Origin: Natronomonas pharaonis DSM 2160
GTDB taxonomy: Archaea > Halobacteriota > Halobacteria > Halobacteriales > Haloarculaceae
Reading direction: 5' to 3'
Length of the DNA: 64,000 nt
Assembly: GCF_000026045.1 (NCBI RefSeq)
Contig: NC_007426.1
Location: forward strand, 124,001 to 188,000
Each line of letters starts with the position of its first letter. Within the stretch, counting starts at the first letter, position 1. Below are positions 44,029 through 53,205 of this stretch, one piece after another. Made by a program: the position numbers and the translations under genes. The notes beneath the pieces are model-generated. The model saw only the letters and a list, made by a program, of their open reading frames with translations, ran no database searches and was not told where the DNA came from.

Positions 44029-44880
44029 ATGAACGTCGTAGACGCGATGACGCCGCGGTCCGAGGTCGTGACCGTCGAAATCCCCGGCAAACGGGAAGAC
44101 GTCCTCGAATATCTACAGGAGCGTGGCTTTTCTTCGGTTCCGGTCGTGAAATCGACCGCGGACGGCGAGCTGTTCCGCGGGCTCGTCACCCGCGAGTCGC
44201 TCATCGAACAGCCCGACGAAGACCAGCTGGCGCTGCTGACACGCGAGGTCCCGACCGTCGAACCGTCGGCGTCGATAGCGGCGCTCGCCGAGCTCGTTCT
44301 CGAATCCGGCGAACGCCGCGTACCGGTCGTCGAGGACGACGAGCTCGTCGGTATCGTCACGGTAACCGACATCGTTCGAGCAATCGCGGAAGGCGACCAG
44401 GACGGGGCAACCGAGGTCGGCTCGCTCGCGACCCACGAGGTCAACACGATCTATCAGGGAACGCCGCTGCCGGTCGCCGAACGCCAGCTCTCGTATGCGA
44501 ACGTCCCGTACGCCGTCGTCCTTGACGACGACGGCCGACAGACCGGGATGCTCACCGAAGTCGATATCATCGAGGTCGCCCGTGTCGTGCAGGGCGAGAC
44601 CGACCCCGGCGACGCCGTCGCCAACCAAGACTCCGAATGGATGTGGGAAGGAATCAAGGCCGTCGGGAGCCGCGCGGTGCCGACCCGGAACGTCGAGATT
44701 CCGTCGGCCGCCGTAGCCGAGTTCATGACGGAAGACCTGATTTCGGTTCCCAAGCACAAGACCTCCCGAGACGCGGCCCAGCAGATGATATCGAACGATA
44801 TCGAGCAGATTCCGCTCGTCTCCGGCGACGAACTCGTCGGCATCGTTCGGGACGTTGACCTGCTGGAGGCGCTGGTATGA
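44029..44880 (+). CDS. Protein with four CBS domains
   Basis: 283 residues arranged as two CBS pairs: MNVVDAMTPRSEVVTVEIPGKREDVLEYLQERGFSSVPVV, REVPTVEPSASIAALAELVLESGERRVPVVEDDELVGIVTVTDIV, HEVNTIYQGTPLPVAERQLSYANVPYAVVLDDDGRQTGMLTEVDII, and FMTEDLISVPKHKTSRDAAQQMISNDIEQIPLVSGDELVGIVRDVDLLE. CBS pairs bind adenosine nucleotides. The last four bases overlap the glyS start (ATGA), so the two proteins are made together, and a role in adjusting GlyRS or sensing energy state is a reasonable inference. Confidence 0.9.
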   Translation: MNVVDAMTPRSEVVTVEIPGKREDVLEYLQERGFSSVPVVKSTADGELFRGLVTRESLIEQPDEDQLALLTREVPTVEPSASIAALAELVLESGERRVPVVEDDELVGIVTVTDIVRAIAEGDQDGATEVGSLATHEVNTIYQGTPLPVAERQLSYANVPYAVVLDDDGRQTGMLTEVDIIEVARVVQGETDPGDAVANQDSEWMWEGIKAVGSRAVPTRNVEIPSAAVAEFMTEDLISVPKHKTSRDAAQQMISNDIEQIPLVSGDELVGIVRDVDLLEALV

Positions 44881-46613
44881 GCGAGCTGGAAACGCTCACC
44901 GAACTCGCAAAGCGCCGTGGGTTCTTCTTTTCATCGAACGAGGCCTACGGCGGCACAGCCGGGTTCTACACCTACGGTCCCGAGGGCGCGGCGCTGAAGC
45001 GAAACCTCGAGGACATCTGGCGAGACATCTTCGTGCGCGAGTTGGGGAACATGGAACTCGAAGCGCCGACAGTCATGCCGGAAGCGGTCTTTGAGGCGTC
45101 CGGACACCTCGATGGCTTCGACGACATGATAATCGAATGCCCCGAGTGTGGGGCGACCCACCGGGCCGACCACCTCGTCGAGGACGAAATCGAGGACATC
45201 GAGGACGCGGAGGCCTACGAGCCGACGGAGGTCGCCGAGCTCATCGCGACCCACCACATCGAGTGTCCGTCCTGTGGCGAGTCGCTGGCCGGCGAGTCCG
45301 TCGAGGAGTTCAACCTCATGTTCGGGACGAATATCGGACCGGGGTCGTCCGCGCCCGGCTATCTCCGCCCCGAAACCGCACAGGGCATCTTCGTCGAGTT
45401 CCCGCGGCTCAAGGAGTACGCCCGCAACAAGCTCCCGTTCGGTGTGGCACAAATCGGACGCGCCTACCGCAATGAGATTTCGCCGCGGCGAGCGCTCGTT
45501 CGAGTCCGGGAGTTTACGCAAGCCGAACTCGAACACTTCATCGACCCCGAACGCGACGAGCCGCCCATCGACCGCGTGGCGGATGTCGAACTACCGCTGT
45601 ACTCCGTTGCAAACCAGAACGCCGAGAACGGGGGCGTCGAGACCTACACCGTCGCAGAGGCGGTCGACTCCGGCATCATCGAAAGCGAGTGGGTCGCCTA
45701 CTACTTGGGGCGGTCGATGGACTTCTACGAACGCATCGGCATCGACATGGACCGGTTCCGCTACCGGCAGCACCTGCCGGGCGAGCGGGCCCACTACGCG
45801 GCCGACTGTTGGGACGCCGAGACGGAACTGGGCGGGAGTTGGGTCGAGGTAACCGGCTTCGCATACCGGTCGGACTACGACCTCTCGAAGCACGGCGACT
45901 ACTCCAAAGAAGAGTTCACGCTCTTCCGACAGTACGACGAGCCGAAGACTGTAGAGCGGGCGACCGTCGACCCGGACATGAGCTACCTCGGTCCGGAGTT
46001 CGGCGGCGCTGCCGGCGACATCGCCGCGGCGCTGGAGTCGCTTGCCGGCCGCGACCGGTCGGCATTCGACGGCGACGAGGTCACCGTCGAGGTCGACGGC
46101 GACGAATACACGGTGCCCGTCGAAAGGACCGGCTTCGCCGTCGAAGAACAGACCGAGGCCGGCGAGCACATCACGCCCCACGTCGTCGAACCGTCATTCG
46201 GCGTCGGCCGGCTGGTATACAGTGTTTTGGTCCACTCGCATGGAACCGATACGGTCGACGACGAGGAACGTACCTACCTCGACCTGCCGGCGGAGCTGGC
46301 GCCGACGACCGTGGCGGTCTTCCCGCTGATGACCAAGGACGGCCTCGACGACCGCGCTCGGGAGGTGTCCGAGACGCTCCGTGAAGCCGGATTCGAAGTG
46401 GCCTACGACGATACGGGTAACATCGGCCGCCGGTACCGCCGTCAGGATGAGGTCGGCACGCCGTACTGCGTGACCGTCGACTACGAAACCCAGGAAGACG
46501 GGACAGTGACGATTCGGGAACGGGACTCGACAGACCAGACCCGCGTCCCGGTCGAGGGCCTTCCGGCGGCGATTGCAGAACTCGTCGACGGCGCAACGCT
46601 TGCGGAGTTGTAG
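44877..46613 (+). CDS. glyS: Glycyl-tRNA synthetase
   Basis: 578 residues, class II, alpha2 type. Motif 1 region FYTYGPEGAALKRNLEDIWRD, zinc-like pairs CPECGATHRADH and CPSCGESLAG, motif 2 GRAYRNEISPRRALVRVREFTQAELEHF, and motif 3 EPSFGVGRLVYSVL. The C-terminal anticodon-binding domain spans about 475-578 (VAVFPLMTKDGLDDRAREVSETLREAGFEV). Translation is coupled to the CBS-domain gene. Confidence 0.97.
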   Translation: MSELETLTELAKRRGFFFSSNEAYGGTAGFYTYGPEGAALKRNLEDIWRDIFVRELGNMELEAPTVMPEAVFEASGHLDGFDDMIIECPECGATHRADHLVEDEIEDIEDAEAYEPTEVAELIATHHIECPSCGESLAGESVEEFNLMFGTNIGPGSSAPGYLRPETAQGIFVEFPRLKEYARNKLPFGVAQIGRAYRNEISPRRALVRVREFTQAELEHFIDPERDEPPIDRVADVELPLYSVANQNAENGGVETYTVAEAVDSGIIESEWVAYYLGRSMDFYERIGIDMDRFRYRQHLPGERAHYAADCWDAETELGGSWVEVTGFAYRSDYDLSKHGDYSKEEFTLFRQYDEPKTVERATVDPDMSYLGPEFGGAAGDIAAALESLAGRDRSAFDGDEVTVEVDGDEYTVPVERTGFAVEEQTEAGEHITPHVVEPSFGVGRLVYSVLVHSHGTDTVDDEERTYLDLPAELAPTTVAVFPLMTKDGLDDRAREVSETLREAGFEVAYDDTGNIGRRYRRQDEVGTPYCVTVDYETQEDGTVTIRERDSTDQTRVPVEGLPAAIAELVDGATLAEL

Positions 46614-46711
46614 CGGGACCGGTCGAAGCAGCATTCGCGGTCAGAGGCTCCGTTGAAACGGCTTGTACCGACAGCGTTAATTAGCAGCCACGGCTCGAAA
46701 CGAGTACTTGA

Positions 46712-48493
46712 ATGGTCGTCGAGACGACGCTCACCGTCGACCTAGCGATTATACTTCTCAGCGCCACGCTTCTCGGGTTCGTCGCCCGGCAGACGGGGCA
46801 GCCGACGATTATCGCTTACATCGTTGCTGGGGTACTCATCGGTCCGGTCGTGTTCGGCATCGTTGAGGTTACAGAACTCACCGATACGCTGTCCGACCTT
46901 GGACTGGCGTTTCTGCTGTTCCTGCTCGGCATCAAAATGCGCCTCGACGACGTGCGACACGTTCTCTCACCGATTGTCAAGATATCCATCCCGCAGATGG
47001 TGGCTGTTGCCGCCGTTGGTGGAGGAGCGGCCTACGCGCTCAATTTCGTTCCCATCGGGGCGCTCTCCGGGTTTACCGTGCTCGAGTCGGTCATCATCGG
47101 GCTGGCGGTGATGTACAGTTCAACGGCTGTCGTCATCAAGATGCTGACAGACAGAGACGAGGCGACATCCCTCCACGGGAAGATTGATGTCGGCGTCCTG
47201 CTGGTACAGGACATCGTCGTGGTCATTCTGCTGGCGGTGCTGGCCGCCGGCCGTCCCGAAAGCGCCGGTGAGGTCGCGAGAACGCTCGCGGTCGTTTTGG
47301 TGCTCGTTGCGGTCGTGACCGTCGCCGCGCTCGCGGCATCGAAGTATGCACTCCCGCGGGTGTTCCGCCGTATCGCGGACAACAAGGAGATATTCTTCCT
47401 CGTCGCCATCTCGTGGGCATTTCTCTTTGTCTTCGTGTCCGACAACGTCAACCTCTTTTTAGAGCCGCTTGGGCTGACGGCGTACCTCTCCATCGAGATG
47501 GGGGCCTTCCTCGCCGGACTTGCCATCGCGCAGTTGCCCTACAGCAAAGAGCTGCAAAACCGGGTGAACCCGCTTACTGACCTGTTTGTGATGATATTCT
47601 TTGCTTCCGTCGCGCTCGATATCCAGGCGCGAGAGCTACTGTTCTACTGGCGGGAAGCCATCGTCGTGGCGGTCGTGTTGATGGTGGCGAAGTTCCTCAT
47701 CTTCTTCGTCCTCATCAACTGGCAGCGGTTCGACATCGAGACAAATTTCCTCGGAAGCCTCTACATGATTCAGGTCAGTGAATTCGGTATCGTCGTCGGC
47801 GTCGCGGCGCTGGCTGGTGATTTCATCGGTGTCGAAGTGCTCGGGTTCCTGACGCTTGTCGCGCTGATTACGATGGCCGTCTCGGTGTACTTCATTGAGT
47901 TCGGCGACCGACTCTTCGAGCGGTTCGAGCCGTGGCTGTCGCAGTTCGAACCGAAGGAGACGTTCAGCGAGGGAGGCAAGGCATACAACGGCCACGCCGT
48001 CGCAATCGGCTACGACGACGTGACGCGGAACGTGCTGCCGCTCCTCGACGAGTATTACGACGACGTCGTTGTTATCGACCGCCGCGTCGACCACATCGAG
48101 GCGCTACAGGCAGAGGGCTTCGACGCCATATATGGCGATGTCGCAAGTTCGACGATACGAAAGGACGCGGCGCTGAAGAAGGCCGACTTCGTGTTCTCGT
48201 CGTCGGACCAGCCCGCAGTGAATAAAACTATCATCGACGAGGTCGGCGAGGGGACGACCGTTTTCGTTGAAGCACGAAGCGATGCCGGGGCCGAAATCCT
48301 GTACGAGTACGGGGCCGATTATGTTGTAAACAGCTTCAACCTCGCCGCAGACCGACTCACGGCCTACTTAGAGGCATACCTCGACGGCCGCCCGACGTTC
48401 GACCGTGCCATCGAAACCGACACCGAGCTACTCCGGAACCCGGACCCGTTCCCGAAAACCCACGAGCAGATGGTAGGTGAACTCGATGACTGA
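46712..48493 (+). CDS. CPA2-family cation/proton antiporter with degenerate TrkA-N domain
   Basis: 593 residues. About twelve membrane helices occupy residues 1-390 (QPTIIAYIVAGVLIGPVV, LAFLLFLLGIKMRL, YSSTAVVIKML, LLVQDIVVVILL). The C-terminal RCK/TrkA-N domain (about 425-550) starts HAVAIGYDDVTRNVLPLL, where the usual GxGxxG is reduced to one glycine, while the following VVVIDRRVD keeps the acidic residue. It exchanges Na+ or K+ for H+ across the membrane. A second antiporter follows 68 bp later with an intact motif. Confidence 0.92.
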   Translation: MVVETTLTVDLAIILLSATLLGFVARQTGQPTIIAYIVAGVLIGPVVFGIVEVTELTDTLSDLGLAFLLFLLGIKMRLDDVRHVLSPIVKISIPQMVAVAAVGGGAAYALNFVPIGALSGFTVLESVIIGLAVMYSSTAVVIKMLTDRDEATSLHGKIDVGVLLVQDIVVVILLAVLAAGRPESAGEVARTLAVVLVLVAVVTVAALAASKYALPRVFRRIADNKEIFFLVAISWAFLFVFVSDNVNLFLEPLGLTAYLSIEMGAFLAGLAIAQLPYSKELQNRVNPLTDLFVMIFFASVALDIQARELLFYWREAIVVAVVLMVAKFLIFFVLINWQRFDIETNFLGSLYMIQVSEFGIVVGVAALAGDFIGVEVLGFLTLVALITMAVSVYFIEFGDRLFERFEPWLSQFEPKETFSEGGKAYNGHAVAIGYDDVTRNVLPLLDEYYDDVVVIDRRVDHIEALQAEGFDAIYGDVASSTIRKDAALKKADFVFSSSDQPAVNKTIIDEVGEGTTVFVEARSDAGAEILYEYGADYVVNSFNLAADRLTAYLEAYLDGRPTFDRAIETDTELLRNPDPFPKTHEQMVGELDD

Positions 48494-48569
48494 CAGCGAC
48501 AGCCGACAGCTGGCCGAGGCTGCGGGCATACCGTCGACCAGCCTGAGAGGAGGCGTGGCCAATGAGTGA
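48486..48569 (+). CDS. Possible 27-residue ORF bridging the two antiporter genes
   Basis: MTDSDSRQLAEAAGIPSTSL continuing to the end; its ATG overlaps the upstream stop codon region and its TGA overlaps the start of the next antiporter (ATGAGTGA). Both joints are of the type seen in coupled operons. GAGAGGAGGC near its 3' end is a good Shine-Dalgarno for the next gene. It may be only a reinitiation bridge. Confidence 0.3.
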   Translation: MTDSDSRQLAEAAGIPSTSLRGGVANE

Positions 48570-50223
48570 CCTGTTGACCATCGTCTCGGTGATGTTCATC
48601 GTCGCCGGGCCGTTCCTGCTCCTTGCTAACCGGTATGATATCCCGGCGGTGCCGCTGCTCATCCTTGCTGGCATCGTCGCCGGCCGATTCTTCGAAGAGC
48701 AGGGACTCGTTCTCGAGCTGGCCCGCTACGGCGTTGCCCTCCTCGTGTTCTCGTTTGGTGTCGGCATCCAGTTGGATTCCCTCAGAACGGTCTTGGCCGA
48801 CAGCGAACTCGCCGCGCTGGGTCAAATCGGGGTCGTCGGGGCGCTCGGTACGGGCTTCGGTGTGGTCGTCGGGCTGCCGCCCGTCGAGGCGGCCCTGTTC
48901 GGTATCGCTGCTGCGCTTTCGTCGACGATTGTCGCAACGGCGTTGCTACAGCGGGAGATATGGATGGACCTCGTCCACGGCCGGCTGGCGGAGTCTATCA
49001 ACTTCGTGCAGGACCTGTTTGCGGTCGGCGTGCTTCTCATCATCAGCGCCGAGGCGTTTGCCGCTGACCCGATAGCGACGCAGTTGGGGTACGGACTGGT
49101 GTTGTTCGCGGCCGCGGTGGCTATCAATCGGTATCTCTTTGACGCGCTCGGACGGCTGGCCGGCGGCTCCGACGAACTGATGATAATCGGGGCCGTCTCG
49201 CTGCTCGTCGTCTTCATCGGCGCGGCCGAGGTCTTCGGCGTCTCGATTGCCGTCGGGGCCTTCGCTGCGGGGCTGGCTATCCGCCACGAACCGGGGACGC
49301 ATCTCGGCCTGTTCAACGGTGTCGAGTCGCTGAAGGACTTCTTTGTCGCCATCTTCTTCGTCACCGTCGGGGCGCTCGTCGTCGTCCCGTTCGTCGATGC
49401 CGGAACCGCCGAATCGATAAACAAGCTGTTGCTGGCCGGGGGACTCGTCGTACTGGCCGGGCTCGTAAAGCCGGCCGTCACGATTGCCATACTCATGTAC
49501 AAGGGGTACGAGGCGCGGACGGCGACGCTGACGGGGGCTACCTCGGACCAAGTGAGCGAGTTCGCGCTCATCATCGCCATCGAGGCGTTCCTGCTCGGGC
49601 TCTTGACGCAGATAACGCTCGACGCTGTCGTCCTCGCGGCTGTCGTGACGATGGTCACCTCGAGTCTCACCCAGCGACACGACGAAGCCATCTACCGCTG
49701 GCTCTCCAAGCGAGGGCTGTTGCCGAGCCGTCACGGGAAGGTCGATTCGATGAGTGATGTTCCGGACGACATCAGCGACCACATCGTTGTGGTTGGCTAC
49801 GGCCACACCGGAAAGCCGGTGGTGGCCGCTTGTGAGGAACTCGACGTGCCGTACGTAGTCATCGAAAACGACCCGGCGAGACACGATGCGGTGCAAAGAG
49901 AGTGTGACGCGTATATCTTCGGCGACGCGATGGACCAGTACACGTGGGAGAAAGCAAACGTCACCGACGCAGCGCTTGTCATGTCGATGGTCGACTTCGA
50001 GCCCGTCTCGCAACGACTGCTGTCGTTCGACCTCGAGGCGGACCTCGTCCTCCGGGCCGGCGACGAGCAAACCGCGCTGCGGCTGCTTGATGCGGGGGCG
50101 ACCTACGTCAGCGTCCCGGACCTGCTGGCCAGCGAGGAACTCATCGGCCGCGTTCGCGCGGTGCTCGAAGGCGAGACGACACCGGCGGAGCTACGGGCGG
50201 AGCAACGAGAACGGCTCAAGTAA
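48562..50223 (+). CDS. CPA2-family cation/proton antiporter with TrkA-N domain
   Basis: 553 residues. Membrane part about 1-385 (PFLLLANRYDIPAVPLLILAGIVAGRFF, YGVALLVFSFGVGIQL, IAAALSSTIVATALL, FVQDLFAVGVLL). The RCK-N domain (about 410-525) has an intact GYGHTGKPVVAA nucleotide loop and the acidic VVIENDPAR. It is the second of a tandem pair, and a strong GGAGG lies just upstream of its ATG. Different RCK-N motifs suggest that the two products could form a heteromer in which only this one binds NAD(H). Confidence 0.92.
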   Translation: MSDLLTIVSVMFIVAGPFLLLANRYDIPAVPLLILAGIVAGRFFEEQGLVLELARYGVALLVFSFGVGIQLDSLRTVLADSELAALGQIGVVGALGTGFGVVVGLPPVEAALFGIAAALSSTIVATALLQREIWMDLVHGRLAESINFVQDLFAVGVLLIISAEAFAADPIATQLGYGLVLFAAAVAINRYLFDALGRLAGGSDELMIIGAVSLLVVFIGAAEVFGVSIAVGAFAAGLAIRHEPGTHLGLFNGVESLKDFFVAIFFVTVGALVVVPFVDAGTAESINKLLLAGGLVVLAGLVKPAVTIAILMYKGYEARTATLTGATSDQVSEFALIIAIEAFLLGLLTQITLDAVVLAAVVTMVTSSLTQRHDEAIYRWLSKRGLLPSRHGKVDSMSDVPDDISDHIVVVGYGHTGKPVVAACEELDVPYVVIENDPARHDAVQRECDAYIFGDAMDQYTWEKANVTDAALVMSMVDFEPVSQRLLSFDLEADLVLRAGDEQTALRLLDAGATYVSVPDLLASEELIGRVRAVLEGETTPAELRAEQRERLK

Positions 50224-50255
50224 CGGGCCTGAACGCGGCGTATTACAAGACGTAA

Positions 50256-50540
50256 CTACTTGATGTGGCCTTCGCGGCGCAGCTGGTTCGCGTCGGCTTC
50301 CTCGTACCGCCACTCGATGTCGGCCTTCTCGTCTTGCCAGTCCCACGGTTCGATGAGAACGACATCGTCCTTGTTGATCCACGTTCGGAAGCGCATCCGA
50401 CCGGGAATCCGGCCCATGCGCTCTTTACCATCGTTACACTGGAGGCGAACGCGCTGGCCGCCGAGCATTTCGGTCACCGTCGCAAACATCTCGCTGTCGT
50501 CCGGCATGCGGAGATCCTTCCGCTGTGTTTCCTCTGTCAC
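50256..50540 (-). CDS. eif1a: Translation initiation factor aIF1A
   Basis: 94 residues with an S1-type OB fold: [60 protein letters not shown]. It stabilises initiator tRNA and mRNA on the small subunit. The start is GTG (50540); the downstream ATG at 50507 would remove conserved residues. A GTTAAG element on the other strand at 50564-50569 (CTTAAC on this strand) about 26 nt upstream fits a leaderless start, whereas a TATATA just before the GTG is too close to act as the TATA box. Confidence 0.95.
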   Translation of the reverse strand: MTEETQRKDLRMPDDSEMFATVTEMLGGQRVRLQCNDGKERMGRIPGRMRFRTWINKDDVVLIEPWDWQDEKADIEWRYEEADANQLRREGHIK

Positions 50541-50635
50541 AAGATATATAGACAGCGTAGACGGTTAAGTGGTCGCTTTTTTCTCACCACTGGCCCGAGT
50601 CCAGACGGATATCACGTCCACCGTGCTGGCCGAAC

Positions 50636-50643
50636 GCTTATCC
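50636..50643 (+). promoter_or_regulatory. TATA-like element of hef
   Basis: GCTTATCC is centred about 28 nt before the hef ATG, consistent with a leaderless transcript. Confidence 0.45.
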
Positions 50644-50667
50644 CGAAACACGCCAAAAAGGCCATAG

Positions 50668-53205
50668 ATGGCGACAGCCGCCGAGGATACGGAGTATATC
50701 GAGGGGCCACTGTTGGCGGAGGGGCTGCTCGAAAAACGACGCTACCAGCTCAAACTCGCCGAGACCGCCGCCGAAGACCACACGCTTGTCTGTCTGCCGA
50801 CCGGACTCGGTAAGACCGCGGTGAGCCTGCTGGTAACCGCCGAACGGCTGGCCGACCGAGGCGGCAAGGCGCTCCTGTTAGCGCCGACAAAGCCGCTGGT
50901 CCAACAGCACGCCGCCTTTTATCGCGAGGCATTGACGCTTGCCGACGACGAGGTCGTTGTGTTCACCGGTGCTGTCCGCCCGGACGACCGTGCCGCGCTG
51001 TGGGAGGACGCCAGCGTCGTCTGTGCGACCCCGCAGGTCGTCGAAAACGACCTCGTCGGCAACCGGGTCTCGTTGCGACCGGTGACCCACCTCACCGTCG
51101 ACGAATGTCACCGGGCGACCGGCGATTACGCATACAACTACATCGCCGAGCGGTACCACGAGGATGCCGCGAAGCCGCTGGTGACGGCGATGAGCGCCTC
51201 GCCCGGCGGCGACAAAGAAGAGATACTCACCGTCTGTGACAACCTCGGGCTCCGTGAGGTGGCGGTGATGACGGAGGCTGATGCCGATGTCGACGAGTAC
51301 ACCCACCACACCGATGTCGAGTGGGAGCGGGTCGAGCTTCCCGAGGCAGTCATCGACATCCGCGACAACCTCAACGAGGTCATCACGGAGCGCCTGACGA
51401 AGCTGAAAGAGCTGGGCGTCACCACATCGACGGACCCGAACATGTCCCAATCGCAGCTCAACGCCATCCGGGCGAAGCTGCAGGAACTCATCAATAACGA
51501 CGACAGTAGCGGCTACAAGGGAATGAGCGCTCACGCCGAGATTATGAAACTCCGGCGGGCCGTCGAACTCGTCGAGACACAGAGCGTCGAGTCGGTTCGG
51601 CGGTATTTCGAGCGCCAGCGCGAGGACGCGAAATCCTCGGGCGCATCGAAGGCCAGCCAGCGGTTCGTCAGCGAGCCGCGGGTACAGGCTGCGATGCGAA
51701 AAGCCACGGCGTTCGATGACCTCCACCCGAAGTTCCGTCGAACGCGGATTCTGCTCGCCCAGACGCTCGGCATCGAGGGCGGCGAGCGAGTCATCGTCTT
51801 CACCGAATCGCGCGACACCGCCGAGAGTCTGACGGCGTTTCTCGGCGAACACTTCGAGACGCGGCGGTTCGTCGGCCAAGGCGACAAGGACGGCTCCGAT
51901 GGGATGACACAGACCGAACAAAAAGAGACGCTCGATGCCTTCCGGAGCGGGGAGTTCGAGGTGCTCGTCTCGACATCGGTCGCCGAAGAGGGACTGGACG
52001 TTCCGGATGTCGACCTCGTGTTGTTCTACGAGCCGGTGCCGAAGGGCATCCGCTCCATCCAGCGGAAGGGCCGCACCGGGCGGGCCAGCGACGGTCGGGT
52101 GGTCGTTCTGCTGGCCGAAGACACCCGCGACGAGGCGTTCTTCTGGATGTCGCGAAACGAAGAAAAGCGGATGGAAGAAGAGCTCCGGAAGCTGAAATCC
52201 ATCGAGGGTGAAATCGAAGCCGAAATCGCACAGGCCGACCTCGGGTCGTTCGCCGAAGCTCCACCGGAAGGAAGCGAGGAAAGCGAACACACAGCAGAGG
52301 ACGAAGCCGAGTCCGGTGAGGCGGAGCCGCCTGACAGCGGGGGCGGAGAATCCAACGACGGAAACCAGGCGGAAACATCGGGCGATACGGCCGAAGTAGC
52401 TCCCGATACGGACAGCAACGGTGGCGACGCGGCAGAGCCCGCGGAAGACGCCGACAGACAGGTTGGGCTAACCGACTTCGCCGCCGAAGCGGACGGGACA
52501 GACACGGACGAAGCGGGCACGGTGGCAACGGCGGCCCCGGAGGGCGAAACGGTCGAAATCGTCGCCGACCAGCGGGAGCTTGACTCACACATCGCCCGGG
52601 ACCTCTCGATGCGTGACGGAGTCGAGACGCGGCTGGAGACGCTCGCGGTCGGCGACTACGTCCTCTCCGATAGGGTCGTCGTCGAACGGAAGGCCGTCGA
52701 AGACTTTCTGGAGACGCTCGTCGGCGGTGACCGCTCGATGTTCGAGCAGGTGGGGGCAGCGGCCCGCCACTACGGCCGCCCCGTTGTCATCATCGAAGGC
52801 GAGGGACTCTACGAGCGACGAAACGTCCATCCCAACGCCATCCGGGGCGCGGTCGCCTCGCTTGCGGTCGACTTCGGTGCGAGCGTGCTGCGAACGACCG
52901 ACACCGACGAGACGGCCGACCTGCTGGAGGTAATCGCAACCCGCGAACAGGAGACCGACGACCGAAGCGTCTCCGTCCACGGCGAGAAAGGCGGCAAGAC
53001 GCTGGCCGAAAAACAGGAGTACGTCGTCAGCGCCGTCGCCGAGGTCGGTCCCGTGACGGCTCGGGCACTGCTCGAACACTTCGGCAGCGTTGAGGCGGTG
53101 ATGAGCGCCGACGAGGAAGCATTACAAGCAGTCGACGGCGTCGGCGACGTGACCGCCGAGCGGATACGCGACGTGACCGGAACCACCTACGCCGACAGCA
53201 GCTAG
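50668..53205 (+). CDS. hef: Hef helicase/nuclease (XPF/FANCM-like)
   Basis: 845 residues. The N-terminal superfamily 2 helicase has Walker A PTGLGKT (44-50), DECH at 145-148, and VLVSTSVAEEGLDVPDVDLVLFYEPVP and QRKGRTGRA in the second RecA lobe. An acidic linker (about 530-625) follows. The XPF nuclease domain has ERKAVED (673-679) with the DQRE motif before it, and helix-hairpin-helix motifs end the protein (VGPVTARALLEHFGSVEAV). It remodels and cuts stalled replication forks. The stop codon lies in a CTAG palindrome shared with the convergent gene. Confidence 0.96.
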   Translation: MATAAEDTEYIEGPLLAEGLLEKRRYQLKLAETAAEDHTLVCLPTGLGKTAVSLLVTAERLADRGGKALLLAPTKPLVQQHAAFYREALTLADDEVVVFTGAVRPDDRAALWEDASVVCATPQVVENDLVGNRVSLRPVTHLTVDECHRATGDYAYNYIAERYHEDAAKPLVTAMSASPGGDKEEILTVCDNLGLREVAVMTEADADVDEYTHHTDVEWERVELPEAVIDIRDNLNEVITERLTKLKELGVTTSTDPNMSQSQLNAIRAKLQELINNDDSSGYKGMSAHAEIMKLRRAVELVETQSVESVRRYFERQREDAKSSGASKASQRFVSEPRVQAAMRKATAFDDLHPKFRRTRILLAQTLGIEGGERVIVFTESRDTAESLTAFLGEHFETRRFVGQGDKDGSDGMTQTEQKETLDAFRSGEFEVLVSTSVAEEGLDVPDVDLVLFYEPVPKGIRSIQRKGRTGRASDGRVVVLLAEDTRDEAFFWMSRNEEKRMEEELRKLKSIEGEIEAEIAQADLGSFAEAPPEGSEESEHTAEDEAESGEAEPPDSGGGESNDGNQAETSGDTAEVAPDTDSNGGDAAEPAEDADRQVGLTDFAAEADGTDTDEAGTVATAAPEGETVEIVADQRELDSHIARDLSMRDGVETRLETLAVGDYVLSDRVVVERKAVEDFLETLVGGDRSMFEQVGAAARHYGRPVVIIEGEGLYERRNVHPNAIRGAVASLAVDFGASVLRTTDTDETADLLEVIATREQETDDRSVSVHGEKGGKTLAEKQEYVVSAVAEVGPVTARALLEHFGSVEAVMSADEEALQAVDGVGDVTAERIRDVTGTTYADSS

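Noticed and set aside
50548-50553. TATATA as the TATA box of eif1a
   Set aside because: It lies only about 8-13 nt from the start codon; the GTTAAG/CTTAAC element about 26 nt away fits better.
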